Virus record (IMG/VR): IMGVR_UViG_3300023181_000001
Coordinates: 1 to 30,508 of that record
DNA length: 30,508 bases
Reading direction: 5' to 3' (one strand)
Source: a virus
The notes beneath the pieces were generated by a model. That model was not told the origin of the DNA, ran no database searches, and was given only the letters and a program-made list of their open reading frames with translations. The position numbers were made by a program, and so were the translations under genes. This document shows, one piece after another, positions 15,292 through 24,876 of the stretch; positions within the stretch are counted from its first letter, which is position 1, and every line of letters starts with the position of its first letter.

Positions 15292-16254
15292 TTATTCTAT
15301 ATTGTCTAATTCGTCTTGAATTGCTTTTTTAAGTTGAGAAGCTTTTTCGTCTTTTTGTACTGCGACTTTAGCCGCCGCTTTTAAGCTGTTTCCTAAAAGA
15401 AGATCTCCAAGATAGTATTGACTTCTTCTGTATGTAAGTTTCTTGTTATGGTTTAGCTTGTTCAGGGCTGAGAAATATTCCATTTCAACTTTTTTGTTCT
15501 TGTCATCAAGCATCTCATAGGCTTCCATGAATTTCTCACAGTTCTTCTGTCCTGTAGTAAGGTTATCAAAGAAGATAGAAACTTGTGTCATTAAAGTATC
15601 CTTGTCTGTTCCTCTTGGATTTGGGAAATTAATCCATTCCAAGATTGAATAAAGGTCATCGTTCTCTTCAATTTCGTTCAAGAGATTCATAAAAGTAAAG
15701 AATGCTTTTGCTTTGTCTTTTGCTTTTTTCTCTTTTACGTTTTGTTTTTTATTGTTATCTACTATGCAGTATTTAGCTTTTTGGTAGAAATGGTCTTTTT
15801 CACCTTTCTCGCAGATATGTCCTTTTTTCAAAGCTTGAAACAACTCCAAACGGTGCTTAAAGTTATTCATATCAAAAACTTTACCTATGTACAAATCCAT
15901 CATAAAGCCTTTATCTCCACCTTCTCCCCAAAATTCATCATTTGTAGAATCTAATTTCTTTTTGAATCTTTTTTCATAAGGTGTTTGGATATGAGTTACA
16001 TAGTTTTTGATTATACTTTCTTCCACTCCTTCGTTAGAAGCTGAATCTTTATCAAAAGATGTATCATAGCAGTCTAATTGCGAATCGTAAGGTACTGAAT
16101 GCTTTTCTCCAATTCCTGACATCAGGTATTTTGAAGTATCATATTCAGCAAAACCTTTTGGAGCATCCAAATCAGGCTTTCCAATAATTGTATATTTATG
16201 GTTCCCGCCTACTGTAATTTCGGTATTTCCCACTTTTAGTGTTACTTCACTCAT
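15292..16254 (-). CDS. Hypothetical head-module protein, 320 aa
   Basis: The N-terminal 45 residues contain short beta strands (VTLKVGNTEITVGGNHKYTI). The rest is charged and mostly helical, with Lys/Glu-rich stretches (KKQNVKEKKAKDKAKAFF, LNEIEENDDLYSILEW) and a basic C-terminus. It lies between the capsid terminator and the ring gene, where phages often encode head completion or decoration proteins. No motif allows a firmer name. The start at 16254 lies 28 bases after the terminator T run, with no consensus promoter, so expression probably depends on read-through. Confidence 0.7.
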   Translation of the reverse strand: MSEVTLKVGNTEITVGGNHKYTIIGKPDLDAPKGFAEYDTSKYLMSGIGEKHSVPYDSQLDCYDTSFDKDSASNEGVEESIIKNYVTHIQTPYEKRFKKKLDSTNDEFWGEGGDKGFMMDLYIGKVFDMNNFKHRLELFQALKKGHICEKGEKDHFYQKAKYCIVDNNKKQNVKEKKAKDKAKAFFTFMNLLNEIEENDDLYSILEWINFPNPRGTDKDTLMTQVSIFFDNLTTGQKNCEKFMEAYEMLDDKNKKVEMEYFSALNKLNHNKKLTYRRSQYYLGDLLLGNSLKAAAKVAVQKDEKASQLKKAIQDELDNIE

Positions 16255-16282
16255 TTTGTTTTGTTTTTCTCTTTTTTCTTTT

Positions 16283-16317
16283 AAAAACCTCCCTTGATTT
16301 TCTTAGGTCAAGGGAGG
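16283..16317 (-). terminator. Terminator after major capsid gene
   Basis: The inverted repeat CCTCCCTTGA (16288-16297) and TCAAGGGAGG (16308-16317) is perfect over 10 bp with a 10-base loop. On the - strand it is followed by TTTTT (16287-16283). It starts 16 bases after the capsid stop codon. This is the classic form and should limit transcription downstream relative to the capsid gene. Confidence 0.85.
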
Positions 16318-16333
16318 GTATGCTTATTCTATT

Positions 16334-18031
16334 TTAGTTGTAACCTCTGCGTGCTTCTTTTGCCAATTCAATCATTGCAAATTTAGAAGGGTCTCTCATC
16401 CAAGTTGAAGCAGAACCGTAAATGAAGAATGATTCTGTCATTGTTTTTCTTGAAGCTACAATATCTTTTGCAGATTTAGAACTGTAACGTCCATTTTCAG
16501 TACCCCAGAAAACTTTATCTCCTTTTGGTACAACCAAGTGGATATTAGCTTTGTCATTTCCTCCGATGTTTGTAACTCCTGCTGGCATTCTACCGTTATT
16601 AGAATATGCTTGGTCTGTTACATCCCACATAATTCCTGAGTAAGTAGTGCTTGAGAATCCATTAGCATTAGCTCCTTGGAATCTTCTGTCTTGAAGTCCT
16701 TGTGCCGCGTAATCCAACCCTTTGTCAACTGTATGCTCAACTTGTCCAATTCCTGGTAAGTAAACTGATTTTACTTTTACAGGCTTAAGAATCAAGGCAT
16801 CCCAAGGCCCCGAAACAGGGCTTGTAGTCATTACTCTGTCTGCTCCTAAAAGAGGTGCAATACGGTTAATCTGTTCGTTAAATTCATTTTGATAAATCAT
16901 CTCGAAGTTCTTTCCAAGTTCTGTACCTGTCTTGAATCTCAATACTCTATCAATAACATCCATCATAGGGTTTTGCTTGAATACATAATCAGCTAAAACT
17001 GCTAAATGGCTTGGTTTCATTCCCATACGTTTTGCGTACGTCAAAATAAATCCTCTTCTCATCTGATGCCACAATCCTTCATTATATCTTACGATACCTT
17101 TTTCAGTTTTGATTGTGAAACCTCTTTGCCACATTAATGAGCGAGACATCAAAGTATTAAATTTTCTGATAGTCAAGATTTGCATCATAGAAGCTACAGA
17201 TTTAACTGTTCCTCTTCCTGGTACGTTTTGTTTTAGGAAAGCAATTTCCATTCCTTGTGCTGCATAATTCTCAACATCTGAAATCAAATCTCTAGAACTC
17301 GTCTTACCCCAAGCTAAATCTACTTCGTTGGCCTTTCCTGTATAGAAAGTTTCAGCTCCCATTGGAGAACCAATTTGGAATTCAAAAGTTTGATAGTTTG
17401 AACCTGCTTCTAAATGAGCCAAGGCTAGTTTTTCTCCGTACTCTGCAACTCCATGACCTGAATCAATATAAGTAACATCAGATTTTAAAAGAGATGTGTC
17501 ATAAGTTTTTTCAGAATCATTAGTTCCTAAAACAACTGTATGCAAGAATCCTCCTGATACTGCCTGAACTGGTTCTGCATCTGAAACAACAATAGTCATA
17601 CCTTCATCATCGATGGCATTTGCTGTCAAAGTTGTATTTGGAGCGAACTCTTTGTTCAAGATAATCTGGAAAGTTGTTCCATCGATACCTGCCAAAGGTT
17701 GGTCAGAAGTATCTCCTGTAGTCTTTGTTCTGTTATCTGTTTCGATAGGTAAGTCATAGTGGAACTTTCCTTCCCATCCGTTTACTTCCAGAATTGCTCC
17801 TGAAGATAGTGCGTCTTGGTAGAATGGTACTACTGATACGTCTCCTTGCTCACCAAATTGATTGATAAGTCCTAAGTGATTTTTTAGAGGATCTTCCTCA
17901 TAAATGTCTTGTAATGTTGAATAGTCTTGATATCCTTGTTGAGATACTAATGACCTGGCTGCGTCTGCCGTTGTAAATGCAACAGCCATATCAGAATTTC
18001 TATTCGCTACATGGTTTGTGTAAAAACTCAT
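16334..18031 (-). CDS. Major capsid protein
   Basis: The 565-aa protein sits after portal and scaffold, where the capsid gene belongs, and is the only one in the module followed at once by a strong terminator. An N-terminal arm (DAARSLVSQQGYQDYSTLQDIYEEDP) precedes VSVVPFYQDALSSGAILEVNGWEGKFHYDLP. A beta-rich insertion lies at about 120-215, and helical core elements follow (WQRGFTIKTEKGIVRYNEG, GAAE-like regions, FEMIYQNEFNEQ). The C-terminus has SFFIYGSASTWMRDPSKF. This composition agrees with an HK97-fold capsid protein of the crAss-like kind, somewhat longer than usual because of the insertion. The fold is inferred, not visible in a short motif. Confidence 0.85.
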   Translation of the reverse strand: MSFYTNHVANRNSDMAVAFTTADAARSLVSQQGYQDYSTLQDIYEEDPLKNHLGLINQFGEQGDVSVVPFYQDALSSGAILEVNGWEGKFHYDLPIETDNRTKTTGDTSDQPLAGIDGTTFQIILNKEFAPNTTLTANAIDDEGMTIVVSDAEPVQAVSGGFLHTVVLGTNDSEKTYDTSLLKSDVTYIDSGHGVAEYGEKLALAHLEAGSNYQTFEFQIGSPMGAETFYTGKANEVDLAWGKTSSRDLISDVENYAAQGMEIAFLKQNVPGRGTVKSVASMMQILTIRKFNTLMSRSLMWQRGFTIKTEKGIVRYNEGLWHQMRRGFILTYAKRMGMKPSHLAVLADYVFKQNPMMDVIDRVLRFKTGTELGKNFEMIYQNEFNEQINRIAPLLGADRVMTTSPVSGPWDALILKPVKVKSVYLPGIGQVEHTVDKGLDYAAQGLQDRRFQGANANGFSSTTYSGIMWDVTDQAYSNNGRMPAGVTNIGGNDKANIHLVVPKGDKVFWGTENGRYSSKSAKDIVASRKTMTESFFIYGSASTWMRDPSKFAMIELAKEARRGYN

Positions 18032-18053
18032 TTGTCTTTTTTAATTTTAATGT

Positions 18054-19172
18054 TTATAAGGATTGCTTGGTCTTGAAGAGGGCTTCAAAACCGTCTTCTT
18101 TCTTTTCGGGAGTTTTCTCTGCCGTATTTGTCTTAGCTTTAATCTGAAGTATGTTTTTTGCTACTACCGCAGTCGCTTCGTTTTTTACTTTTGTGTATTT
18201 TACGCTCTCAAACATTTGCTTATCTGATAATAGCATTACGACTTCTAAAAATCTTTCAGGGTCTTCCTGTCTAATCTTGTAGAAAAGTTTCTCTGCTTCT
18301 GATACTCCGTTCTCGTCATATTTTGAAGCTGTTTCTAGAGTCTTTCTTTTATCATGCTCTTTTAGATTGAATACATTGATTTTATCTGAAAGGGTTTTTC
18401 TATACTCCTTTCTGTCTTTTTCAATCTGTTCTCTCTGCTGTTTTAATTGTAATTTGGTATTTTCGAGATGAGTATTGTAGTTTGTTTCTATCTCGTGGAT
18501 GACTTTGTCTGCTTCTTCATCCAAAGTTCCTTCTTTTAAGAACTTAGAAATTTTCAAGTTGATGTAGTCAGCTTCGTATCCTTGGCTCTGCATTTTAAAT
18601 GCCACCAAATCAATTAAGGATTTTTCATCTCTGTTTTCTTTGATCTGTAGAACAGGATTAATTAGCTGTGATTGGGTTTGGATAAGCTGCGATATATCCC
18701 CGCCTTCTTTTGAAATCTCAATAAGCTTTTCAGTGTATTCATTAATACCTTCTTTACTTATATAGTTTTTATCAAACTCAGATTTCTTTCGATCCTCTTG
18801 TGCCTCCTTTAACCTAAAGAACAAATCTTTATCTATATCCTCTAGATTCAGAATTTCTACTTCTTCGTCTTCGCCCTCATCATTTTTAATCTGTATTGTA
18901 CAGTCTATCCAATCCCCTTTTTCGACCAAAGACTTAACGAGTTCAGAATAGTCACTTCCTTTGGGTGCTTGAATCTCCTCCTGTCTTTGTTCTTGTTTTG
19001 GTTCTATTTTAGGCTCATCTGCTTTAGGAGTTTCCTCTTCTTTCTTGTCAAATAAGTCTTCAACTGTTTTTATTTCATTTTCAACTTTCGGCTGTTCTAC
19101 TATTACAGGTTCTTTAACCTCTAAGAATTCAGCTAAACCTCTTGTGTCAAATAATTGCGTTCCTTGTTCCAT
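18054..19172 (-). CDS. Capsid scaffolding protein
   Basis: The 372-aa protein is very rich in Glu, Lys and Gln. The first 80 residues are disordered (KVENEIKTVEDLFDKKEEETPK, KIEPKQEQRQEEIQAPKG), and long coiled coils follow (NTKLQLKQQREQIEKDRKEYRK). The C-terminal segment is short and basic (KTPEKKEDGFEALFKTKQ). It contains no cysteine. Composition and position between portal and capsid are those of scaffolds, which shape the prohead and then leave. No protease domain is visible. The ATG at 19172 lies 13 bases after the predicted start point of a consensus promoter (19189-19219). Confidence 0.75.
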   Translation of the reverse strand: MEQGTQLFDTRGLAEFLEVKEPVIVEQPKVENEIKTVEDLFDKKEEETPKADEPKIEPKQEQRQEEIQAPKGSDYSELVKSLVEKGDWIDCTIQIKNDEGEDEEVEILNLEDIDKDLFFRLKEAQEDRKKSEFDKNYISKEGINEYTEKLIEISKEGGDISQLIQTQSQLINPVLQIKENRDEKSLIDLVAFKMQSQGYEADYINLKISKFLKEGTLDEEADKVIHEIETNYNTHLENTKLQLKQQREQIEKDRKEYRKTLSDKINVFNLKEHDKRKTLETASKYDENGVSEAEKLFYKIRQEDPERFLEVVMLLSDKQMFESVKYTKVKNEATAVVAKNILQIKAKTNTAEKTPEKKEDGFEALFKTKQSL

Positions 19173-19188
19173 TTTCTTGAATGCTCTG

Positions 19189-19219
19189 CAAAGTTAAGTA
19201 TGTTGTTTTAATTTGCAAA
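19189..19219 (-). promoter_or_regulatory. Consensus promoter before scaffold and capsid genes
   Basis: On the - strand this reads TTTG (19219-19216), a 19-bp spacer, then TAACTTTG (19196-19189), fully matching the Bacteroidota sigma-A pattern TTTG-N19-21-TAnnTTTG. It lies in the 91-base gap between the portal stop and the scaffold start, one of the few true gaps in the late region. Transcription would begin near 19185 and run through scaffold and capsid to the terminator at 16283. Confidence 0.8.
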
Positions 19220-19263
19220 ATGTATAAATTGATTAATAATAAGTTAATTTATTTTTTATGTGT

Positions 19264-22095
19264 TTAAATTACATTAACTGTTTTTGGAGTGAGTGCTATT
19301 CTTTCCTTAACAGCTAAGGCTCTTTCTTTTAGGGCGATTTCTCTAGCCTTAAGACCCAATTCTTGCATTTTAGCAGCCTTGTTGTTATCATCGACTATTA
19401 ATTTTCTATTTACGTCATCATTCTTTATCAAGAGGTTTGCTTTTTGGAAATCGTCTTGTATTGATTGATTATAGGCGTTTTCAATTCTATCATAACCGTC
19501 AGTATTCGAAGTTTTATCTGCCGCTCTACCCATTGCATCAATATATTTCTCTTCAATGTCTCCTTGAATCTTCATTGCCGTGATTTCTTTCTCGTGAGCG
19601 TAGTCTTTATCTATTGCCTGAGATTGTGCATCTATGTTCTGTTGGTTAAGCTGTTGTTGTCTTTCGAAATCTAATTGTCCTTGTGCCTCTTTTCTTTTCT
19701 TCATCTCTTGTGCGGCCGATTTTAGTTCAGCAAGCACAGGATTTGTGAACAAAGTAATCATATCATCCAAATCATTTACTATGGTATTATTATTCATCAC
19801 CACGTTTCTGATTGTCTCTACAATTTTTCTATCTTTATTATCTGTCTCGGCAACTATTCCTAATTTTCTTAGGGGAAATATTTCACCATCCTCTTTCATA
19901 ATATCAAGATAGTAAGTGTCTCCATCAGAATTTCTATAGATAGATGATTTTCGGATTCCTTTGTATTCGCAGAATTGTGAGAACGCTAGATGGAAGTTTA
20001 TTCCCTCTGTCTTTCCGTAATTGAATTTGTCAAAATAGGGTGACATTAAAGCCATTGATCCATTTACTCCCTGCTTTACTCCTTCTGCTGTTGCGTAGGC
20101 TTGCGGTGCTCCTAAAATCTCTGCTGAAATACCTAATTTATTAAAAGCTTCCTGTTTATAATTTCTAGCAAAGTTCCATTTAGCGGTTATCATATCTGTG
20201 AATGATAAGTCTTGTCTTTGAAATACGTTTGGAGAATTACCTTGTGTGTTCTGACGACTTAAATCCAAGGGCATAAGTTTTGTTGCTCTTGCGGCATCCC
20301 ACATTCCATTTAAAGCTTCCATAGTGCTCTCTCCTTTATATTCATCAGGAATACCCGTCACATCTAAAGCAAAAATAACTCCTAACTCATCCATTGTAAG
20401 TTCGGTAATACCGTTCATTTGGATATTATATCCGATCTGCTCATTTATGATATGAGGAATTACTCCTGTCGATATAAGTCCTGATACAGGCAATAATACA
20501 TCAAATAAGTTTCCATCTGTACCTTTTATCTGAAAATCTGTTGGTGAAACATCTAGATACAAATCATCTTTAATAGTGAAACCATTTCCTTTAATTCTCA
20601 CAAATTTCCAAGACTCTGGTTGGGGAAAATAAGTTATTGTATTTATATAGTCTGAAAAATCCTGGCTTTCAAAAGCTTTCTTTATTTCAGATATGCTTTT
20701 TGTAGTTAGTTTTTTTATTTCGTTTTTTTCTAGAAACCCTTTTAAAAGTTCCTCATCTACTATGCTCAATTCTACCTGTCCGTACTGATTCTCAAAAATC
20801 AAAATGCCCATCTGCTTGTAGCTTCTCCAATACCCTTCATCAACTTGAATAGAGTCTTTTCTGATTTCTATGTCGTGTCTTAGATAACCTTTAGGTCTGT
20901 TAGCTGAGTAACCATATTCTTCTCTTGGTACAAAGCTTCTGAACGAGTGCTCTTCTCCTTCTTCATCTACTGTTGTTGTGATTCCTGTAGGCTCTCCTGT
21001 GGCATCTTCTAGCTTCTCTAGGAATTTGTGTTCGAAATAATTATGAAAGGGCGTTACTACAGGCTGTGGTATCAAAGCTTTTTTATAATCGGATGTGAAA
21101 AATTCTCCTGAGTAGCTTCCGAAGCCGTAATTCTTATAAGTTTTTTCAGAACCCCAATACTCACTTATATCCTTAATCATCTTTGGAGACATTATGTGAC
21201 CGTAAGTATTTATGATGCTAGAATTAGACATAAATCTTCTTCTACCTATAAATTCTTCTTTCTGTGGTAATTTTGTATCAACTTCCGCCGAGAAATAAGT
21301 TTCTTCGGGAGACCATCTCTCTATGTCATAGGTATCGAATTTAACTTTATAGTGTCTGAAATATCTGCCTGATAACAGCATATCCATAAACTGTTCTTTA
21401 TCAAGTTCTGTGAAGTTGAAATCTTTTTTGTCTGCTGTTAATTTATTCTGCGCCCACTCGACTGCCAAAACTTTAAATCCTTTTGCGACGAATTTCTCAA
21501 TTTCATCAGGTGTGAGCGATTTTACTTCTTGATCTACGTATTCTTGATACTGTGCTTGCTCTTCTTCTGATTGGAAATCTGATTTGTTTACATCTACTCC
21601 TTTTAAAAGAAGCATTCTTTCTAATTCCTCGGCGAATAAAAGCTCAGCATTTTTTCTGATCTGCTCATTTTTGAATCTGAGGAACTCATTTGTAGAATAC
21701 TCGTCTTCACTTTCAATTCTGTACTTATCATCAAGTTCTTGAAATACTGAAACAAACGCATTTAAAATTATAGCTGTAAAATCATAATGTCTTACCCATT
21801 CAGGTGCCCCACTTTTATTGAAATCTTCTTCGCCAAATATATCAAAGTCGTCTTGGAATTCTCTTATGAAATCAGTAGCCATTCCTGTGTACTCTCCATC
21901 TTTCATTTTCCTATACTCGGCAAACTTTCTATTTCTTGCAAGCATTCTGTTCCCATAATTACAAATAGAATCCACAGTTGCTTTTTTCCAATCTGTAGTT
22001 TTTTTGTTTTTGGGGAGATATTGGATAGGGATTGAGTTTCCTATTCCGCCATCGATTATATTAAAATTGGCTAATTCGCCCTCAAATTTTGACAT
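19264..22095 (-). CDS. Portal protein
   Basis: The 943-aa protein follows the terminase gene directly and fits the large portals of Bacteroidota phages. The early region (YLPKNKKTTDWKKATVDSIC, RNRKFAEYRKMKDGEYTGM) is typical of their N-termini. The clip/wing region includes EYSTNEFLRFKNEQIRKNAELLFAEELERML. A stem-like region lies near SPNVFQRQDLSFTDMITAKWNFARN and LGISAEILGAPQAYATAEGVKQ. The last 170 residues form a Gln/Lys-rich barrel-type helix (KKRKEAQGQLDFERQQQLNQQNID, KAREIALKERALAVKERIAL). Twelve copies would form the DNA gate at one vertex. A consensus promoter stands directly before it. Confidence 0.8.
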   Translation of the reverse strand: MSKFEGELANFNIIDGGIGNSIPIQYLPKNKKTTDWKKATVDSICNYGNRMLARNRKFAEYRKMKDGEYTGMATDFIREFQDDFDIFGEEDFNKSGAPEWVRHYDFTAIILNAFVSVFQELDDKYRIESEDEYSTNEFLRFKNEQIRKNAELLFAEELERMLLLKGVDVNKSDFQSEEEQAQYQEYVDQEVKSLTPDEIEKFVAKGFKVLAVEWAQNKLTADKKDFNFTELDKEQFMDMLLSGRYFRHYKVKFDTYDIERWSPEETYFSAEVDTKLPQKEEFIGRRRFMSNSSIINTYGHIMSPKMIKDISEYWGSEKTYKNYGFGSYSGEFFTSDYKKALIPQPVVTPFHNYFEHKFLEKLEDATGEPTGITTTVDEEGEEHSFRSFVPREEYGYSANRPKGYLRHDIEIRKDSIQVDEGYWRSYKQMGILIFENQYGQVELSIVDEELLKGFLEKNEIKKLTTKSISEIKKAFESQDFSDYINTITYFPQPESWKFVRIKGNGFTIKDDLYLDVSPTDFQIKGTDGNLFDVLLPVSGLISTGVIPHIINEQIGYNIQMNGITELTMDELGVIFALDVTGIPDEYKGESTMEALNGMWDAARATKLMPLDLSRQNTQGNSPNVFQRQDLSFTDMITAKWNFARNYKQEAFNKLGISAEILGAPQAYATAEGVKQGVNGSMALMSPYFDKFNYGKTEGINFHLAFSQFCEYKGIRKSSIYRNSDGDTYYLDIMKEDGEIFPLRKLGIVAETDNKDRKIVETIRNVVMNNNTIVNDLDDMITLFTNPVLAELKSAAQEMKKRKEAQGQLDFERQQQLNQQNIDAQSQAIDKDYAHEKEITAMKIQGDIEEKYIDAMGRAADKTSNTDGYDRIENAYNQSIQDDFQKANLLIKNDDVNRKLIVDDNNKAAKMQELGLKAREIALKERALAVKERIALTPKTVNVI

Positions 22096-22112
22096 AGTAG
22101 ATAAAATATCTG

Positions 22113-22144
22113 CAAATTTAACTCTTTAATAGGAATCTACCAAA
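22113..22144 (-). promoter_or_regulatory. Consensus promoter before portal gene
   Basis: On the - strand this is TTTG (22144-22141), a 20-bp spacer, then TAAATTTG (22120-22113), in the 69-base gap between the terminase stop and the portal ATG at 22095. Both elements match the Bacteroidota sigma-A consensus. The transcript would start near 22109 with a leader of about 14 bases. Confidence 0.8.
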
Positions 22145-22164
22145 AGTGTAAATTTTCTATTAAC

Positions 22165-24876
22165 TTAACGTCTTGATCGGTAAGTAGGTTTTAGATTTTT
22201 TTGGTAGAAAGACTTCGTTCTTTGTATTTCTTTTCTAGCTTCCTCTTTTCTTCCCTTGAACCTATCAAAAGATTTTGAAGGTACCCAATGATGAGCACTT
22301 ATTAGGTAGTGTATATAAGCATAACCGCCCATTGCTCCTATAATTCTATCGACGTTGGCATTTTCCTGATAAGAAATTATTTCATCTAATAGGTATATAT
22401 CATCTATAAGTTGAACTCCTTTTACCGTAATTATTTTAGTAACGCTGGGGTCTGTAGAGTCTTGTACTTCTATATCGTACTCTTCATTACAGTAATCTAC
22501 AAACAAGTCAAATATAGTTCTTTTTGAAGCTCTAGGTGTCCATCCAGTATTACGCTTTAAATTATTAGGCAGATTAAATGTTGCCGTGAAATCTAGACTG
22601 CTTGCGAGATATTTATCAGTCAAGTGTCTTATGTCTAAGAAATCTTTAATTTTGTAATCTTCATTTTCCCCGAAACAAGTCCCTTCAAGTTGATATGCTT
22701 CCATTAAAAGTAGCCATTTTTCCCAAACCGTTTTATGCTTTGGGGGTCTTATTGCTAAGGAAGCTACGATTTTCTTAGAAAAAGCATCTCCTAATATTTC
22801 ATTTTTCCAAACATAGAAAGTAGCCACAGAGTCTGTTTCGGAGTCTTCTTGTTTATAATCATCAAAACTTGCAGTATATGTTCCACGTGGAACTCTTTGT
22901 TCAGGGGGATTTTCAAATATCATAAAGGGAGCATCCATCACACCTCTATAAGGATACTCTATCAAAGGTCTTTGAGAAAGTTCTATTTGAATCTTTCCAT
23001 TAGAGTCTTTAAACATTTCTCTTCTTCTGTCCCAAAGTCCCGAATCCCAAAGATACTTTCTATGGGCTTTTGCCTCAGCTACTGGAAATGGATTTTCTTT
23101 TCCCGATAGAAATATTTCGGAAGGGTCTATTGGATGATAAGCTAAAAGTTTTACATAAGCTTTTTTATCACCAGCTAAGGAGTCTCTTAAATCATTAATT
23201 TTATTTAATGTGTTTTCCCAATCCGTAACTCCAATTTGGAGTTTTGATAAGGTGGGATGCTCTTTAGAATTTAGTCCCAAATATGATGTCATACTTGTAA
23301 ATATCTTACTTCCGAACCTTGTTGACATTTGACCAGGTAAAAACAAGCCAAAGGGTCTTGGTGTCCAAGTTCTTAGATTTTCAGGAACTCCTCTATTTAA
23401 GTCTTCCCAGTCCATAGTTACGACATTATTTTTTTCAGGATCATTTAGCATTTTTATCCCATCTGCCGCTAAATCATCATCTCCTCCTGTCGCACTGATG
23501 AGAGGTATGGCTCTCAAAACATCTTCTCCAAACAATGCTGGTTCCAATCCTCTAAGCTGTTCTAGGAAAGGGAATTTAAAAGCCTCATCTAGAATAAACT
23601 CATCAGGAGTAAATCCAGCCAAAGATTCTACCTTTTTTTTATTTGTTCCCCCATCTAGGTTTTTTAGATAAACTGTTGCATGCCTTTTTCTTCTATTATC
23701 TTTTGTTCTAATGCCATATTCTTCCCCACCTTTATCGTCTACTCCTAAAGGATGAAGTGAAAAAGCGGGTTCACAGTTATCCATATTAACTTTACAGTTA
23801 TCAACAATCTGACCTAAATCTGTTGAAGATCCTCCTGCTACAAGTATTTGTCTTCTGCCTAAAACTTTTGCCCTCTCTACACGGGATGAATTTAACGTAG
23901 TTTTAGCCGCACGCCTAGTAGCCGCAATGAGAGCATAGCCTTGTACTTTTTTTGTTTTTATGAAATAGTTTGAGATAAGCCATTCGTTATCCCTAAGAGG
24001 AGGCACTCCGATTAAATCTTGGTTTTCTGTTATACCATTTATTACTTTTTTACCAGGATATTGTGTTCTGAAATGATTTATGTGATAATATATCCACCCA
24101 TCAAAATAGACCCCATCTATGTCTATACCGTTATCTATTTTTTTAAGTTCATCAGCATAGTATTTTATGGTCTCAACCTCTTGTTCCCAAAAATGCTTTT
24201 CTGGATTCCAAATAGGCGCACTTTCATTTAGAATGTGAAGTGTTTTTGGAGCAGGAAGTTTGAAATATTCATCTATTTTTAAAGTTTTCATCTTCTCCTT
24301 TACTGCGGGGAAATCTCTCACAACCTCTTTATAGACTGCTAGGGAAGCTTTCTTGTTATCAAAGAACTCAATGTAGTCCGAGCCTTTATCTTCCTCTTCT
24401 ACAAAGCCATATGAACTCAAAACGCTGTCAACTTTTGAATATTCAGCAAATACTTCTGAATTGAACTTTGCTTCCTTACTTCTGAGATCGTGGATTTTTA
24501 TATCCGTCTCATCAATTTCTAAGGAATATTTGTCACATCTTTTTAGGTGGATGCTTATTATGTTTGTAGCGAGTTTGAAAAATGCTTTGAACTTGGGATT
24601 TTTATAATCCCCTTTTGACTTGTCTATAAAAAACTTAAGTCGGTCTAGTATTTTCTTAACTAGACCGACCTGTACTCTAAATTCGTTGTCCTTGCCATAG
24701 AACTCTATTTCATAATCCCAAGATTTTCCTATGGGAATTGCTTTTGACTCATCCCTAAATAAAAGGTGAACATCCTTGCTCCAATCGAAATCATCTAAGT
24801 GCTGTTTCCATTTCTTGAATCTTGGGCTGTTTCTTTTTATGAACTCATCAATGGCATCATTTTGATTATTTTCCAA
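22165..24876 (-). CDS. terL: Terminase large subunit
   Basis: This 903-aa protein is the packaging motor: an ATPase that drives DNA into the head and a nuclease that cuts it. The ATPase has a Walker A-like loop RRAAKTT (321-327), a Walker B with catalytic acid FILDEA (427-432, D430/E431) and a coupling motif SATGG (461-465). The nuclease, RNase H fold, has likely acids D672 (TASFDDYKQ), E737 (CFGENED) and D843 (NVDRIIG). The Walker A lacks the usual glycine before lysine (A324). About 300 residues precede the ATPase, longer than common terminases and similar to crAss-like ones. It overlaps the 139-aa gene by 11 bases. Confidence 0.88.
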   Translation of the reverse strand: MENNQNDAIDEFIKRNSPRFKKWKQHLDDFDWSKDVHLLFRDESKAIPIGKSWDYEIEFYGKDNEFRVQVGLVKKILDRLKFFIDKSKGDYKNPKFKAFFKLATNIISIHLKRCDKYSLEIDETDIKIHDLRSKEAKFNSEVFAEYSKVDSVLSSYGFVEEEDKGSDYIEFFDNKKASLAVYKEVVRDFPAVKEKMKTLKIDEYFKLPAPKTLHILNESAPIWNPEKHFWEQEVETIKYYADELKKIDNGIDIDGVYFDGWIYYHINHFRTQYPGKKVINGITENQDLIGVPPLRDNEWLISNYFIKTKKVQGYALIAATRRAAKTTLNSSRVERAKVLGRRQILVAGGSSTDLGQIVDNCKVNMDNCEPAFSLHPLGVDDKGGEEYGIRTKDNRRKRHATVYLKNLDGGTNKKKVESLAGFTPDEFILDEAFKFPFLEQLRGLEPALFGEDVLRAIPLISATGGDDDLAADGIKMLNDPEKNNVVTMDWEDLNRGVPENLRTWTPRPFGLFLPGQMSTRFGSKIFTSMTSYLGLNSKEHPTLSKLQIGVTDWENTLNKINDLRDSLAGDKKAYVKLLAYHPIDPSEIFLSGKENPFPVAEAKAHRKYLWDSGLWDRRREMFKDSNGKIQIELSQRPLIEYPYRGVMDAPFMIFENPPEQRVPRGTYTASFDDYKQEDSETDSVATFYVWKNEILGDAFSKKIVASLAIRPPKHKTVWEKWLLLMEAYQLEGTCFGENEDYKIKDFLDIRHLTDKYLASSLDFTATFNLPNNLKRNTGWTPRASKRTIFDLFVDYCNEEYDIEVQDSTDPSVTKIITVKGVQLIDDIYLLDEIISYQENANVDRIIGAMGGYAYIHYLISAHHWVPSKSFDRFKGRKEEARKEIQRTKSFYQKNLKPTYRSRR

